Shown: piece by piece, positions 51,840-59,852 of the stretch
How positions within the stretch are numbered: the first letter of the stretch is position 1
Layout of the letters: each line of letters opens with the position of its first letter
Origin: Paenibacillus tianmuensis
Lineage (GTDB): Bacteria; Bacillota; Bacilli; Paenibacillales; NBRC-103111
Reading direction: 5' to 3'
DNA: 64,000 nt
Assembly: GCF_900100345.1 (NCBI RefSeq)
Contig: NZ_FMTT01000005.1
Span: 126,184 to 190,183, forward strand
Notes under the pieces: generated by a model
What the model was told of the DNA's origin: nothing
What the model saw: only the letters and a program-made list of their open reading frames with translations
Databases searched by the model: none
Program-made: the position numbers and the translations under genes

Positions 51840-53894
51840 ATGACCTTGGATCTTTATTCGCTTCCGGTCACGAAGGTGTCCGGCGTCAAAGGCAAGAAGC
51901 CCGAGGAGCTGCTTGCGCTCGGCATCTCGAGCGTTGGAGAGCTCCTCGATTATTATCCTTTCCGCTACGAGGATTACACGCTTCGCGATTTGACGCAGGT
52001 GAAGGACGGAGACCGTATTACGGTGCAGGGCACGGTCGCGGGGGTTCCCCAGGTGCAAATGTACGGGCGTACCAAATCGCGCATGACCTGCAAAATCGTG
52101 GTTGACCCGCTCTTCATTACGGCCGTCTGGTTCAACCGCCATTTTTTGAAGGACAAGCTGACAGCCGGTACGGATATCGTCTTGACCGGAAAATGGGACC
52201 AGAAGCGGCTGCACTTGACCGTGACGGAGGTAGAATTCCCGGGCCGCGGTACGTCGCAGACCGGTACGCTGCAGCCGGTTTATTCGGTGACGGGATCAAT
52301 TACGCAAAAGTGGTTTCGGCAAACGACGAAGCAAGCGCTGCTGCAATTCGGCGATCTCATTTCCGAGGTGCTCCCGGGCAAGCTGCTGCGCAAATACAAT
52401 CTGCTGCCCCGCAAGCAGGCGGTCGCCCTGCTGCATCTGCCGGGCAGTATGGAGCAGGGGCAGCGGGCGAGACGCCGGATGGTGTACGAGGAGCTGTTCT
52501 TGTTTCAGCTCAAGATGCAGGCGTACCGCTCGCTGAATCACGACCGGGCGGACGGGGTCGCGCACCCCGTAGATTTGCCGGCTGTCCGCGCGTTTGTACG
52601 CGCGCTGCCGTTCACGTTAACGGCTTCCCAGAAAAACGTGCTGGCCGAAATTCTTCATGATCTGCAGCAGCCTTTCTGCATGAACCGCCTGCTGCAGGGC
52701 GATGTGGGCGCAGGAAAAACCGTCGTTGCGGCGGTGGCGCTTTTTGCCGTCGTCAAAGCCGGCTATCAAGGCGCGCTGATGGTGCCGACGGAAATTCTTG
52801 CGGAACAGCACAAGCGCTCGCTCGACCGTTTGTTCGAGCCGTACGGCATCCAGACGGCGCTGCTGACCGGCAGCTTGACGGAGCGGCAGCGCCGGGATGT
52901 GCTCGGCTCGCTGCAGATGGGGATGATCGACATCATTGTCGGCACGCATGCGCTCATTCAAGAGGATGTGTTCTTCCGTCGGCTCGGACTCGTCGTTACA
53001 GACGAGCAGCATCGCTTCGGCGTACAGCAGCGCAGCATTTTGCGCCGTAAAGGGATGAATCCGGACGTGCTCACGATGACGGCGACGCCGATTCCGCGGA
53101 CGCTCGCGATTACCGCTTTTGGCGATATGGACGTCTCGACGCTGCGGGAGCTCCCTAAGGGACGCAAGCCGATTCAGACGTATGCGGTGACGCACAATAT
53201 GCTGGAGCGCGTCCTTGGCTTTATTCGCCGCGAGGTGGCCGCAGGGCGGCAGACATATGTCATTTGTCCGTTGATCGAGGAATCCGAAAAGCTCGACGTG
53301 CAGAACGCGATTGACGTGCACGCGCAGCTTCAATTTGCTTTTCCGGAATATAAGGTCGGGCTGCTGCATGGACGGATGGCCCCGGCGGAGAAGGACGATG
53401 TGATGCGCGAGTTCAGCCAAGGCCGGCTTCATGTCCTGGTCTCGACGACGGTTATTGAGGTCGGCGTGGATGTGCCCAACGCCACGCTGATGGTCGTCTA
53501 TGACGCCGACCGGTTCGGACTATCGCAGCTTCACCAGCTGCGGGGCCGGGTCGGACGGGGCGAGCACCAATCGTACTGTGTGCTGATTGCCGATCCGAAG
53601 AACGAAGTCGGCAAGGAACGGCTGAAAGCGATGACGGACACGAACGACGGCTTCGAGATTGCGCGCCGCGACCTCGAATTGCGGGGGCCCGGAGATTTTT
53701 TCGGCACGAAGCAGAGCGGGGTGCCGGATTTCCGGCTCGCCGACATGGTGACTGACTTCGAAGTGATGGAACAGGCAAGAGACGATGCGGCCGAGCTCGT
53801 CAAGCAGCCGGATTTCTGGACCGAGGCCGACTACGTGCCGCTGCGTCACTATTTGCAGCGCGAGCACATCTTCGACAGCGAGATGCTGGATTAG
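51840..53894 (+). CDS. recG: ATP-dependent DNA helicase RecG
   Basis: Fork-reversing and Holliday-junction helicase; 684 residues. The wedge domain (about 20-200) with the OB fold comes first. Walker A GDVGAGKT lies near 288-295, the DEQH box near 388, and helicase motif VI in LHQLRGRVGRGEHQSYC near 560. The start ATG 51840 lies one base past the degV stop; no clear ribosome site is visible, which suggests coupling. In Bacillus sdaAB-sdaAA stand between yloV and recG; here only degV does. Confidence 0.96.
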   Translation: MTLDLYSLPVTKVSGVKGKKPEELLALGISSVGELLDYYPFRYEDYTLRDLTQVKDGDRITVQGTVAGVPQVQMYGRTKSRMTCKIVVDPLFITAVWFNRHFLKDKLTAGTDIVLTGKWDQKRLHLTVTEVEFPGRGTSQTGTLQPVYSVTGSITQKWFRQTTKQALLQFGDLISEVLPGKLLRKYNLLPRKQAVALLHLPGSMEQGQRARRRMVYEELFLFQLKMQAYRSLNHDRADGVAHPVDLPAVRAFVRALPFTLTASQKNVLAEILHDLQQPFCMNRLLQGDVGAGKTVVAAVALFAVVKAGYQGALMVPTEILAEQHKRSLDRLFEPYGIQTALLTGSLTERQRRDVLGSLQMGMIDIIVGTHALIQEDVFFRRLGLVVTDEQHRFGVQQRSILRRKGMNPDVLTMTATPIPRTLAITAFGDMDVSTLRELPKGRKPIQTYAVTHNMLERVLGFIRREVAAGRQTYVICPLIEESEKLDVQNAIDVHAQLQFAFPEYKVGLLHGRMAPAEKDDVMREFSQGRLHVLVSTTVIEVGVDVPNATLMVVYDADRFGLSQLHQLRGRVGRGEHQSYCVLIADPKNEVGKERLKAMTDTNDGFEIARRDLELRGPGDFFGTKQSGVPDFRLADMVTDFEVMEQARDDAAELVKQPDFWTEADYVPLRHYLQREHIFDSEMLD

Positions 53895-54036
53895 ACGATA
53901 GCCTGCTTGACGCTCCGCCTGCGGCATGAAGGGGAAAGACGGCAAAAGAAATAGGTACACAAGACCAAGCCCTCCGACATAGACTTACTGTATGGTAGTT
54001 GTAAGTCCTATTTGCAAGAACGCGGAGGTGTGCGGC

Positions 54037-54324
54037 ATGAGCTATACGCAGTACGGCTTTGATCCTGCGCAAATCGAGCGGATCAAGCTGAAGATGAAAA
54101 ATCCGGAGACGAAAGAACGGGTCAAAATGATTTTGCAGGGCGTGACGAAGTACGATTTGCAGGACCGCGTGAAGGTTCGACGGTTCGTCGGCATGCTGAC
54201 GAAGACACTTGGCGAAAGAGTCACCGAGCAGCAGACTGAGCAGCTCGTCCAGTTCGTTATCTCGCAAAAAATCGATCCGAACAATGCGTTTCATCTGATT
54301 AAACTATGGAGCATGTTCCGCTAA
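54037..54324 (+). CDS. Stage VI sporulation protein F-like protein
   Basis: A 95-residue helical protein: MSYTQYGFDPAQIERIKLKMKN at the start, the central LQDRVKVRRFVGMLTKTLGE and the C-terminal QLVQFVISQKIDPNNAFHL. This resembles SpoVIF, which controls late spore-coat genes in B. subtilis, in length and in the conserved VRR-x-V-x-M-L core, but my match is from memory. ATG 54037 follows CGGAGGTG. A terminator overlaps its last codons. Not part of the recG operon in Bacillus. Confidence 0.65.
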   Translation: MSYTQYGFDPAQIERIKLKMKNPETKERVKMILQGVTKYDLQDRVKVRRFVGMLTKTLGERVTEQQTEQLVQFVISQKIDPNNAFHLIKLWSMFR

Positions 54325-54345
54325 GCGGGCATGTTCTTTTTTTCG
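54310..54345 (+). terminator. Terminator after SpoVIF-like gene
   Basis: CATG-CCGCT/AGCGG-CATG hairpin with a small internal loop, followed by TTTTTTT. It includes the last codons and stop of the gene. Confidence 0.75.
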
Positions 54346-54440
54346 TCGGAACACTGGGCTCCGGCCCAATTGTCAAATGCAGCGGAGCAGGCTATAATGC
54401 TGATAGATTGCTAGATTGTGGAAAGGGGAACGATATCGAT

Positions 54441-55796
54441 ATGTCTACTTCGGAATCTTCATCTTCATCCAAAGACAAAGCAATGTCCCGCCGCGAGCTG
54501 CTGGCCACGATGGGCACGGCGACGGCCGGAATAATCTTTGCCGCCGGCACAGGCTGGAGCGGTACGGCCGCGGCGGAGCCGATGCCCAATCCGATGCAAA
54601 ATCCGGGGTTTCGCCCGGAATCGGTCGCTTGGATTAACGTGAAAACCTACGGAGCGCAAGGCTCGGGTCGTTTTGATCAAAACGACGCACCGGCGATTCA
54701 ATCGGCCGTCGAGGCGGCGGCGCCTTTGGGAGGGACCGTGTATTTTCCACCCGGGCGCTACATTCTGAGATCCGCCATTATGCTAAGGCCGAATGTGCGT
54801 TTGGTTGGAGATGGGCCGGGCGCATCCATACTGAAGGCGGCGGAGCCGAATCTATCTATGGTGATGGGGCTCAGCACAAAGAAGAATGCGGTCGAAGGGC
54901 TTGGCTTCGAAGGCATGGGCGCCGTATCGCCGGCAAATTACAAGATGACGGAACGCGGCGTTTATTTTGAAAAATGCGAGCACGTCTCCGTTCGGAATTG
55001 TTTGTTCACCGGGATCGCCAACGGCGTATGGTTCAGCGACAGCCGGCACGTCTCGGTTAGCCAAAGCGTGTTCTCCCAGCTAATCGCTTACGAAAACTTT
55101 TACGAAGGCCATGGGATCTTTGCCGAGTCGGCGGCGAATTTCCGACTTACGGATAACCGGTTTCATTTGTTGAAAAGACCCTGCATCTATATTTCTGCAG
55201 GCAGCTCGTATTCGATCGTCTCCGATAACGTGGCGCAGCAATGCGACGATGCCTTTATCGTGATATCTTCCAAGCTGAAGCCGAGCTCGTACCACCGGAT
55301 CGAAGGCAATATATTGTCGGCGGAAGGGCTGGGAAACGGCGCTTATGCCGGCAAGCAGGGCATCGTGCTGCGCGATTACTGCACGGACAACGTGATCGTC
55401 CATAACATCATTTCCCGGGCAAAAGAATCCGGCATCTCGCTGACGGGCGACGGCGCGGCAGACGGCGAGCGGCCGTTCGGCAACATCGTTTCCGGCAACA
55501 AAATCGATCAGACCGGGCGCGGTATCGTCCTGCTGAACAGCGATGTTACTACGGTGACGGGCAATGATGTGCGGCGGGTCCAAACCGGCATTGTTCTTGA
55601 AACATCCGGCAATGCCGACGGCTCCTTCAGCCGGCACAATCTCGTCACGGGCAATATGCTGTCCCGCTGTTCGGCGGCCGCTATCCAGATCGCCGGCAGC
55701 CGCTGCGAAAATAATACGGTGTACGGCAACGCCGGTACGGGTAACGGCGAAATGCTGGCCGATCAAGGGAAGGATACGTCGAAGACGGGCTTTTAA
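54441..55796 (+). CDS. Exported right-handed beta-helix protein (pectate lyase 3 superfamily)
   Basis: A 451-residue predicted secreted protein. The N-terminus is Ser-rich, then SRRELLATMGTATAG with the Arg pair at 17-18 and a hydrophobic stretch ending TAAA before residue 46: a twin-arginine (Tat) type signal. The mature part opens with VKTYGAQGSGRFDQNDAPAI and GGTVYFPPGRY, the start of the pectate lyase 3/parallel beta-helix fold, followed by many repeated N-x-I/V-x-x-N turns. It could bind or cleave polysaccharide; no catalytic residues can be assigned. ATG 54441 follows AAAGGGG. It has no carbohydrate operon around it. Confidence 0.8.
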   Translation: MSTSESSSSSKDKAMSRRELLATMGTATAGIIFAAGTGWSGTAAAEPMPNPMQNPGFRPESVAWINVKTYGAQGSGRFDQNDAPAIQSAVEAAAPLGGTVYFPPGRYILRSAIMLRPNVRLVGDGPGASILKAAEPNLSMVMGLSTKKNAVEGLGFEGMGAVSPANYKMTERGVYFEKCEHVSVRNCLFTGIANGVWFSDSRHVSVSQSVFSQLIAYENFYEGHGIFAESAANFRLTDNRFHLLKRPCIYISAGSSYSIVSDNVAQQCDDAFIVISSKLKPSSYHRIEGNILSAEGLGNGAYAGKQGIVLRDYCTDNVIVHNIISRAKESGISLTGDGAADGERPFGNIVSGNKIDQTGRGIVLLNSDVTTVTGNDVRRVQTGIVLETSGNADGSFSRHNLVTGNMLSRCSAAAIQIAGSRCENNTVYGNAGTGNGEMLADQGKDTSKTGF

Positions 55797-55837
55797 CCTC
55801 TGAAACTGAAACATACAATCCCGGAATCAAATAACTC

Positions 55838-55893
55838 GGCAAGCGGACAGCCGGTCGGAGAAATAAACATCCCGACCGGCCGTCTGTCTTGCC
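55838..55893. terminator. Long hairpin after the beta-helix gene
   Basis: GGCAAG...CTTGCC outside and GCCGGTCGG/CCGACCGGC inside form one long stem. Only T-rich sequence, no compact T run, follows, so terminator function is likely but not certain. Confidence 0.55.
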
Positions 55894-55912
55894 ACAAATC
55901 GTTTTGTTTTGA

Positions 55913-55928
55913 TGTGATCTAAATCACA
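55913..55928. promoter_or_regulatory. Crp/Fnr operator in front of hmp
   Basis: TGTGATCTAAATCACA: perfect TGTGA-N6-TCACA inverted repeat. Its centre at 55920.5 lies 41.5 bases before a predicted start at 55962, set by the TATACT -10 at 55950-55955. That is the classical class II activator position. Confidence 0.8.
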
Positions 55929-55949
55929 AAGACGTTCCGGGCGTCCTTG

Positions 55950-55955
55950 TATACT
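55950..55955 (+). promoter_or_regulatory. hmp -10 element
   Basis: TATACT with no recognisable -35, as expected for an activator-dependent promoter; the Crp/Fnr box replaces the -35. Confidence 0.6.
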
Positions 55956-56002
55956 TTCTCATGAAGGTAACGAAATCCGCTATTATGAAATGAGGGATAA
56001 CG

Positions 56003-57253
56003 ATGTTAAACGAACAGACGATCCGCGTGATTCAATCGACGGCTCCGCTTCTGGAGTCGAAGGGGACTGCGGTCACGAAACGATTTTATGAAATTTTGTT
56101 CGCCGAGCATCCGGAGCTGCTAAACGTCTTCAACCATGCGAACCAAAAGCAGGGGCGTCAGCAGACGGCGCTGGCTAATGCCGTGTATGCCGCTGCCGTG
56201 CATATCGATAATTTGGCTGCCATTCTGCCTGTAGTGAAGCAGATCGGGCATAAGCACCGGAGCCTTGGAGTAAAGCCCGAGCATTATCCGATCGTAGGCC
56301 GGACGCTGCTGACAGCCATGCGGGAGGTGCTCGGCGAGGCAGCTACGGACGAGGTGCTGCAGGCGTGGGAAACCGCCTATGGCATCATTGCCGACGCCTT
56401 CATCGGCGTAGAGGCGGAAATGTATGCCCAGGCGGAGCGGCAGGCGGGCGGCTGGGAAGGATTCCGGGCGTTCCGGGTAGACCGTAAGCAAAAGGAAAGC
56501 AGCGTCATTACGTCGTTTTATTTGGTTCCGGTTGACGGCGGCGCGATTGCCTCGTTCGAGCCTGGGCAGTATGTCAGCGTGAAGCCGGAAATGCCCGGCG
56601 AGACCTATACGCATATTCGGCAATACAGCTTGTCCGATGCGCCGGGCAAGCCGTATTACCGTATTTCGGTCAAACGCGAGGACGGCGCGCCGGACTGCCC
56701 GGCCGGCAAAGTGTCCGTCTTCCTTCATGAGCACGTGAGCGAAGGCTACACGCTATGGCTGACGGCTCCTGCCGGGGACTTCACGCTCGATACCTCCGAT
56801 CCGCGCCCGGTCGTGTTGCTAAGCGGCGGTGTAGGTCTGACTCCGCTGCTCAGTATGCTGAAAACGCTCGGCGAAACGGCGCCGGACCGGCAGGTCACGT
56901 TCATTCACGCGGCCCTGAACGGCGAGACGCACGCGATGCGCGCCGAGGTGGAAGAGCTGGCCCGCAGGTATTCGGGCTTCTCGTACCGCTTTTGCTACCA
57001 ATCGCCGACCGCTGCCGATCAGGCGGAGCGGACGTTCCACAAGGAGGGCTACATTGATCTGGAGTGGCTGCAATCCGTCGTTCCTTCGCCGGATGCCGCG
57101 TTCTATTTCTGCGGACCGGTGCCGTTCATGAAGACGGTCAACCGGGTGCTGCAAGCATGGGGCGTACGTAAGGAGGACGCGCGTTACGAGTTTTTCGGAC
57201 CGGCGGGTTCGCTGGAGGAAGCCGGGGAACCAACGGCTCAGGCACACCGCTAA
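56003..57253 (+). CDS. hmp: Flavohaemoglobin / nitric oxide dioxygenase
   Basis: Converts NO plus O2 to nitrate with haem and FAD; 416 residues. The globin domain (about 1-140) starts MLNEQTIRVIQSTAPLL and contains the proximal-His region IGHKHRSLGV. FAD-binding reductase follows (RQYSLSDAPGKPYYRISVKRE), then the NAD domain with VVLLSGGVGLTPLLSML and YFCGPVPFMKTV. The ATG at 56003 has only weak AGGGATAA upstream. A Crp/Fnr box at -41.5 suggests induction under low oxygen or NO. A Crp/Fnr gene lies convergent 40 bases downstream. Confidence 0.95.
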   Translation: MLNEQTIRVIQSTAPLLESKGTAVTKRFYEILFAEHPELLNVFNHANQKQGRQQTALANAVYAAAVHIDNLAAILPVVKQIGHKHRSLGVKPEHYPIVGRTLLTAMREVLGEAATDEVLQAWETAYGIIADAFIGVEAEMYAQAERQAGGWEGFRAFRVDRKQKESSVITSFYLVPVDGGAIASFEPGQYVSVKPEMPGETYTHIRQYSLSDAPGKPYYRISVKREDGAPDCPAGKVSVFLHEHVSEGYTLWLTAPAGDFTLDTSDPRPVVLLSGGVGLTPLLSMLKTLGETAPDRQVTFIHAALNGETHAMRAEVEELARRYSGFSYRFCYQSPTAADQAERTFHKEGYIDLEWLQSVVPSPDAAFYFCGPVPFMKTVNRVLQAWGVRKEDARYEFFGPAGSLEEAGEPTAQAHR

Positions 57254-57293
57254 AATGCGGTTCGGATAAAAGAAGCAGTGAGATTAAAGGACT

Positions 57294-57839
57294 TTAGCGC
57301 CGGCGTTTGTTATCTTCCCGGACCTGCAAGGCAGCGCGATTGCCTGCTTGAGCACGAAGCAGACGATTGACCGTCTCGCGGCGAAGCCCGATAAACTGGC
57401 CGATTTCTTCCTGTGTCAGCAGATCGGTCAATCGGGCCGGGGCAATATACGCTTCGAACCAGGCTTGCAGCTTCGCCAGCTTATCCGCAGGCGCAAGCTG
57501 CGTCAGTTGATCGATGCGCTGCTGCATCATCCGCAGCTTGCTTTCCAGCAGTATGGCGATCTCAAGACACGTTTGCGGTTCCCGTTGAAGCTTGGCATAC
57601 CATTCTTGAGCGGGAAGCGTTTCGATCTCGCAGGTCATGAGCGCAATCGCGGTCCCGTAATATTCTTTCGGACTGATTAAGGAATGATGAGGGATCGTCT
57701 CGCCCGGAACGATAATATTGACCAAGACGGGATGTCCGTCCTCGTGAATGCGGACAATTTTAAGCAGGCCGCTCCTGATGCGGTACAGCGGTCCGGTTTC
57801 TCCTTGGCGAAACAACGTTTCGCCCTTGTGCAGCAGCAT
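57294..57839 (-). CDS. Crp/Fnr family transcriptional regulator (short form)
   Basis: A 181-residue regulator. The cyclic-nucleotide-like domain (KGETLFRQGETGPLYRIRSGLLKI onward) lacks about 40 residues of the usual N-terminus; a stop codon lies in frame just upstream, so ATG 57839 (preceded by AAAGGTG) is real. The dimer helix (LESKLRMMQQRIDQL) and winged helix follow, with LTQEEIGQFIGLRRETVNRLLR. The recognition helix RETVNR has the RE..R pattern of Crp, which reads TGTGA. There is no Fe-S cysteine cluster: only two isolated Cys. It is convergent with hmp, whose promoter carries such a box. Confidence 0.9.
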   Translation of the reverse strand: MLLHKGETLFRQGETGPLYRIRSGLLKIVRIHEDGHPVLVNIIVPGETIPHHSLISPKEYYGTAIALMTCEIETLPAQEWYAKLQREPQTCLEIAILLESKLRMMQQRIDQLTQLAPADKLAKLQAWFEAYIAPARLTDLLTQEEIGQFIGLRRETVNRLLRAQAGNRAALQVREDNKRRR

Positions 57840-57867
57840 ACGTCTTCACCTTTACTTCCATTTTTAG

Positions 57868-57905
57868 CGTTCCGTCTCTGTCGAGGCGGGACGCTTTTCT
57901 TTTTC
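57868..57905 (+). terminator. Possible hairpin/terminator upstream of the Crp/Fnr gene
   Basis: AGCGTTCCG/CGGGACGCT stem followed on the plus strand by TTTTCTTTTTC. It faces away from the regulator and has no obvious gene to end; on the minus strand it would form a leader hairpin. Confidence 0.35.
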
Positions 57906-57973
57906 CGATTATAGCACGATCCAAGGATATGCTCATAGTGAAACAAGACTAGAACGGCGTACACAAGTGTAAT

Positions 57974-58444
57974 TCATTTGCCGTATTGCTCCAAGAATTT
58001 TGCAACGTCTTTTAAATAATTGGTCAAACGTACACTGATCTCTGATCGAACTACATCACGAACGATACCGAATCGTTCTTCATAACCTCGGCACATGATT
58101 TTGTAATAAATAACCAGGTCAATCTGCTCGTCGTTAATCACTTTAATGTTTCGTTTGCTTAATTCCCGACGTAACGAGTGCATGTCTTTATGGATTTGAT
58201 TCATAACGGTTTGCGCCGCGATCAAATATAGCCGCTTTAAGATATTTGTTGAGGTTCTTATTTCCTCAATACTCCGCTCAATCATGGTTAGCATATGAGG
58301 CAGCAGAATGTAATCCCGAGCCATGGTGTATTCCTCAGGTGTCGGTCGAGAAGTTTTGAGTTCATTGCGCGCCTCATATTGCTCCGTATGTTCCGTTAGC
58401 GTCATTTTCGACTGCCAGCGGCCATTCCCGTCTAGTTTGCTCAT
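57974..58444 (-). CDS. YolD-like protein of the Y-polymerase operon
   Basis: A 156-residue protein whose first 25 residues (NGRWQSKMTLTEHTEQY, residues 7-23) resemble the short YolD motif (N/K-x-x-W...LPEH). YolD-family genes accompany Y-family polymerases of the UvrX group in Bacillus. The remaining 120 residues are helical, basic and not recognised; the length exceeds typical YolD. Its ATG overlaps the stop of the polymerase gene by four bases, so it is made together with it. Function unknown; an accessory or inhibitory role to the polymerase is inference. Confidence 0.6.
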   Translation of the reverse strand: MSKLDGNGRWQSKMTLTEHTEQYEARNELKTSRPTPEEYTMARDYILLPHMLTMIERSIEEIRTSTNILKRLYLIAAQTVMNQIHKDMHSLRRELSKRNIKVINDEQIDLVIYYKIMCRGYEERFGIVRDVVRSEISVRLTNYLKDVAKFLEQYGK

Positions 58445-59694
58445 GCCCAGTGCCCCCCTATTTGAGCTGCCCTTTCGAATGCCTGAGCCGTTTTTAACAA
58501 GGACGATGCACGGATAATGGCTGTTGGTCCAAACCTCTCTTTTAGCGCATCGACTGCTTTTTCACGGCGAATCAATCGTTCTCGATCTTCAAATAAGTCA
58601 AGTTGATAAACATCATCTTTCGAAAGGTCCGTGAGCGTAATATGCAAATGAGTAAGAGGCAAGCCCTTCCAGTGCTCCAAAAAGAGTGAGCGTATACCCG
58701 GGCCGATTTCATGTTCCAAATGGGTAGGACGAGGCAATGTTTTTTGCCTCCCGAAACCTGAAGACCGATACCCGTCGGTTTCTACGGCTCCCACGGCAAC
58801 GACTCTGCCCATATATCCGTAGCGCCTGGCACGGCGGCAAACCTCCACGATCAGTTCGATCATAAGGGGTTCAATGTCTTCGATCGTTCGATAGGTTTGC
58901 CATTTTAATGCCCTGCCGTGGTTGATCACTTTAATTTGGCTTCGCATTCCGGTGACAACGGGACTCGGGTCGATGCCGTTCGCCGTTTGCCAGTAATATT
59001 CCGCTTGAATGTCACTTTGCCGGCCCATACGGAAACGCATCCGTTTTTTGAATTCACCGAGATCGAGACGCGCTATATCGCCAATGGTGTGTAGGCCCAT
59101 GCGAGCAAAATGGGAAGTCATTCGCCCGGCTACCATAAACATTTGATGGACAGGCAGGGGCCAAAGTTCTTTTTCGATATTGTCATGTGAAAGTTTAAAT
59201 ATGCCTGCAGGTTTCTTTTTTGCGAAATTATCCGTAGCCATTTTGGCAAGAATTTTGTTGGGACCGATACCGACACGGGACCATACTCCGGTTGAAAGCT
59301 TTACTCGTGTTTGTATCAAACGGGCAATCTCTTCAGCAGAACCGAACAAGGCCAAAGATCCTGTCACATCGAGAAACTGTTCATCGATGGAGAACGGTTC
59401 AACTTGATCTGTAATGGATTCGAAAATTTCTGTAATGAGCAGGGATACCGAGATATACGTTTGCATTCGCGGCCGTATGACGACCAAATCCGGGCATTTG
59501 GCCAGTGCTTCACCGACTCTTTCCGCTGTTGTTACACCGCGTGATTTTGCAATCGGACAGGCAGCTAAAATAATTCCACTACGGCGTGCCGGATCCCCAA
59601 CCGCAACGGGTTTATTCCGATATTCCGGGTGCGCTGCTTTTTCGATACTCGCGTAAAAACTTTGCCCATCTGCCATGAGAACCGTTCGTTGCAT
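58441..59694 (-). CDS. Y-family DNA polymerase (UvrX/PolY-type)
   Basis: Translesion polymerase of 417 residues. Catalytic acidic residues: Asp9 in LMADGQSFYAS and Asp104-Glu105 in PFSIDEQFLD, with Tyr14 as probable steric gate. A helix-hairpin-helix region and little finger follow. QLDLF at 364-368 is a sliding-clamp-binding motif. It is closer in form to B. subtilis UvrX/YqjW than to DinB: the MQRTVLMADGQSF start replaces the usual N-terminal CDMKSFYA pattern. The ATG is at 59694. Two LexA boxes overlap the promoter, so it belongs to the SOS regulon. Confidence 0.92.
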   Translation of the reverse strand: MQRTVLMADGQSFYASIEKAAHPEYRNKPVAVGDPARRSGIILAACPIAKSRGVTTAERVGEALAKCPDLVVIRPRMQTYISVSLLITEIFESITDQVEPFSIDEQFLDVTGSLALFGSAEEIARLIQTRVKLSTGVWSRVGIGPNKILAKMATDNFAKKKPAGIFKLSHDNIEKELWPLPVHQMFMVAGRMTSHFARMGLHTIGDIARLDLGEFKKRMRFRMGRQSDIQAEYYWQTANGIDPSPVVTGMRSQIKVINHGRALKWQTYRTIEDIEPLMIELIVEVCRRARRYGYMGRVVAVGAVETDGYRSSGFGRQKTLPRPTHLEHEIGPGIRSLFLEHWKGLPLTHLHITLTDLSKDDVYQLDLFEDRERLIRREKAVDALKERFGPTAIIRASSLLKTAQAFERAAQIGGHWA

Positions 59695-59705
59695 TTCATC
59701 ACCTG

Positions 59706-59719
59706 CGAATATATGTTCG
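59706..59719. promoter_or_regulatory. LexA (SOS) box 1
   Basis: CGAATATATGTTCG: matches CGAAC-N4-GTTCG except one base. It lies just downstream of the -10, near the expected transcription start. Confidence 0.75.
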
Positions 59720-59730
59720 TATATCGTTAT

Positions 59731-59759
59731 TATATACAGAACGCACGTTCCTTATGCAA
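59731..59759 (-). promoter_or_regulatory. Promoter of the Y-polymerase operon
   Basis: Minus-strand TTGCAT (59754-59759), 17 bases, TATATA (59731-59736), overlapping a perfect TATAAT at 59729-59734. Two LexA boxes overlap or flank it. Confidence 0.65.
59739..59750. promoter_or_regulatory. LexA (SOS) box 2
   Basis: GAACGCACGTTC: perfect GAAC-N4-GTTC inside the -35/-10 spacer, 32 bases centre to centre from box 1. Confidence 0.82.
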
Positions 59760-59789
59760 AGGTAAATAATTGAAATTGCCGGGAATGAT

Positions 59790-59822
59790 CAAAAAAGCCT
59801 CCGGAATCAAAATCCGGAGGTT
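59790..59822 (-). terminator. Terminator after the membrane-anchored protein gene
   Basis: Minus-strand CCTCCGGA/TCCGGAGG hairpin followed by a C and TTTTTT. Confidence 0.88.
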
Positions 59823-59852
59823 TGGATGATTGTTTTTACGATGCAAGCCATC

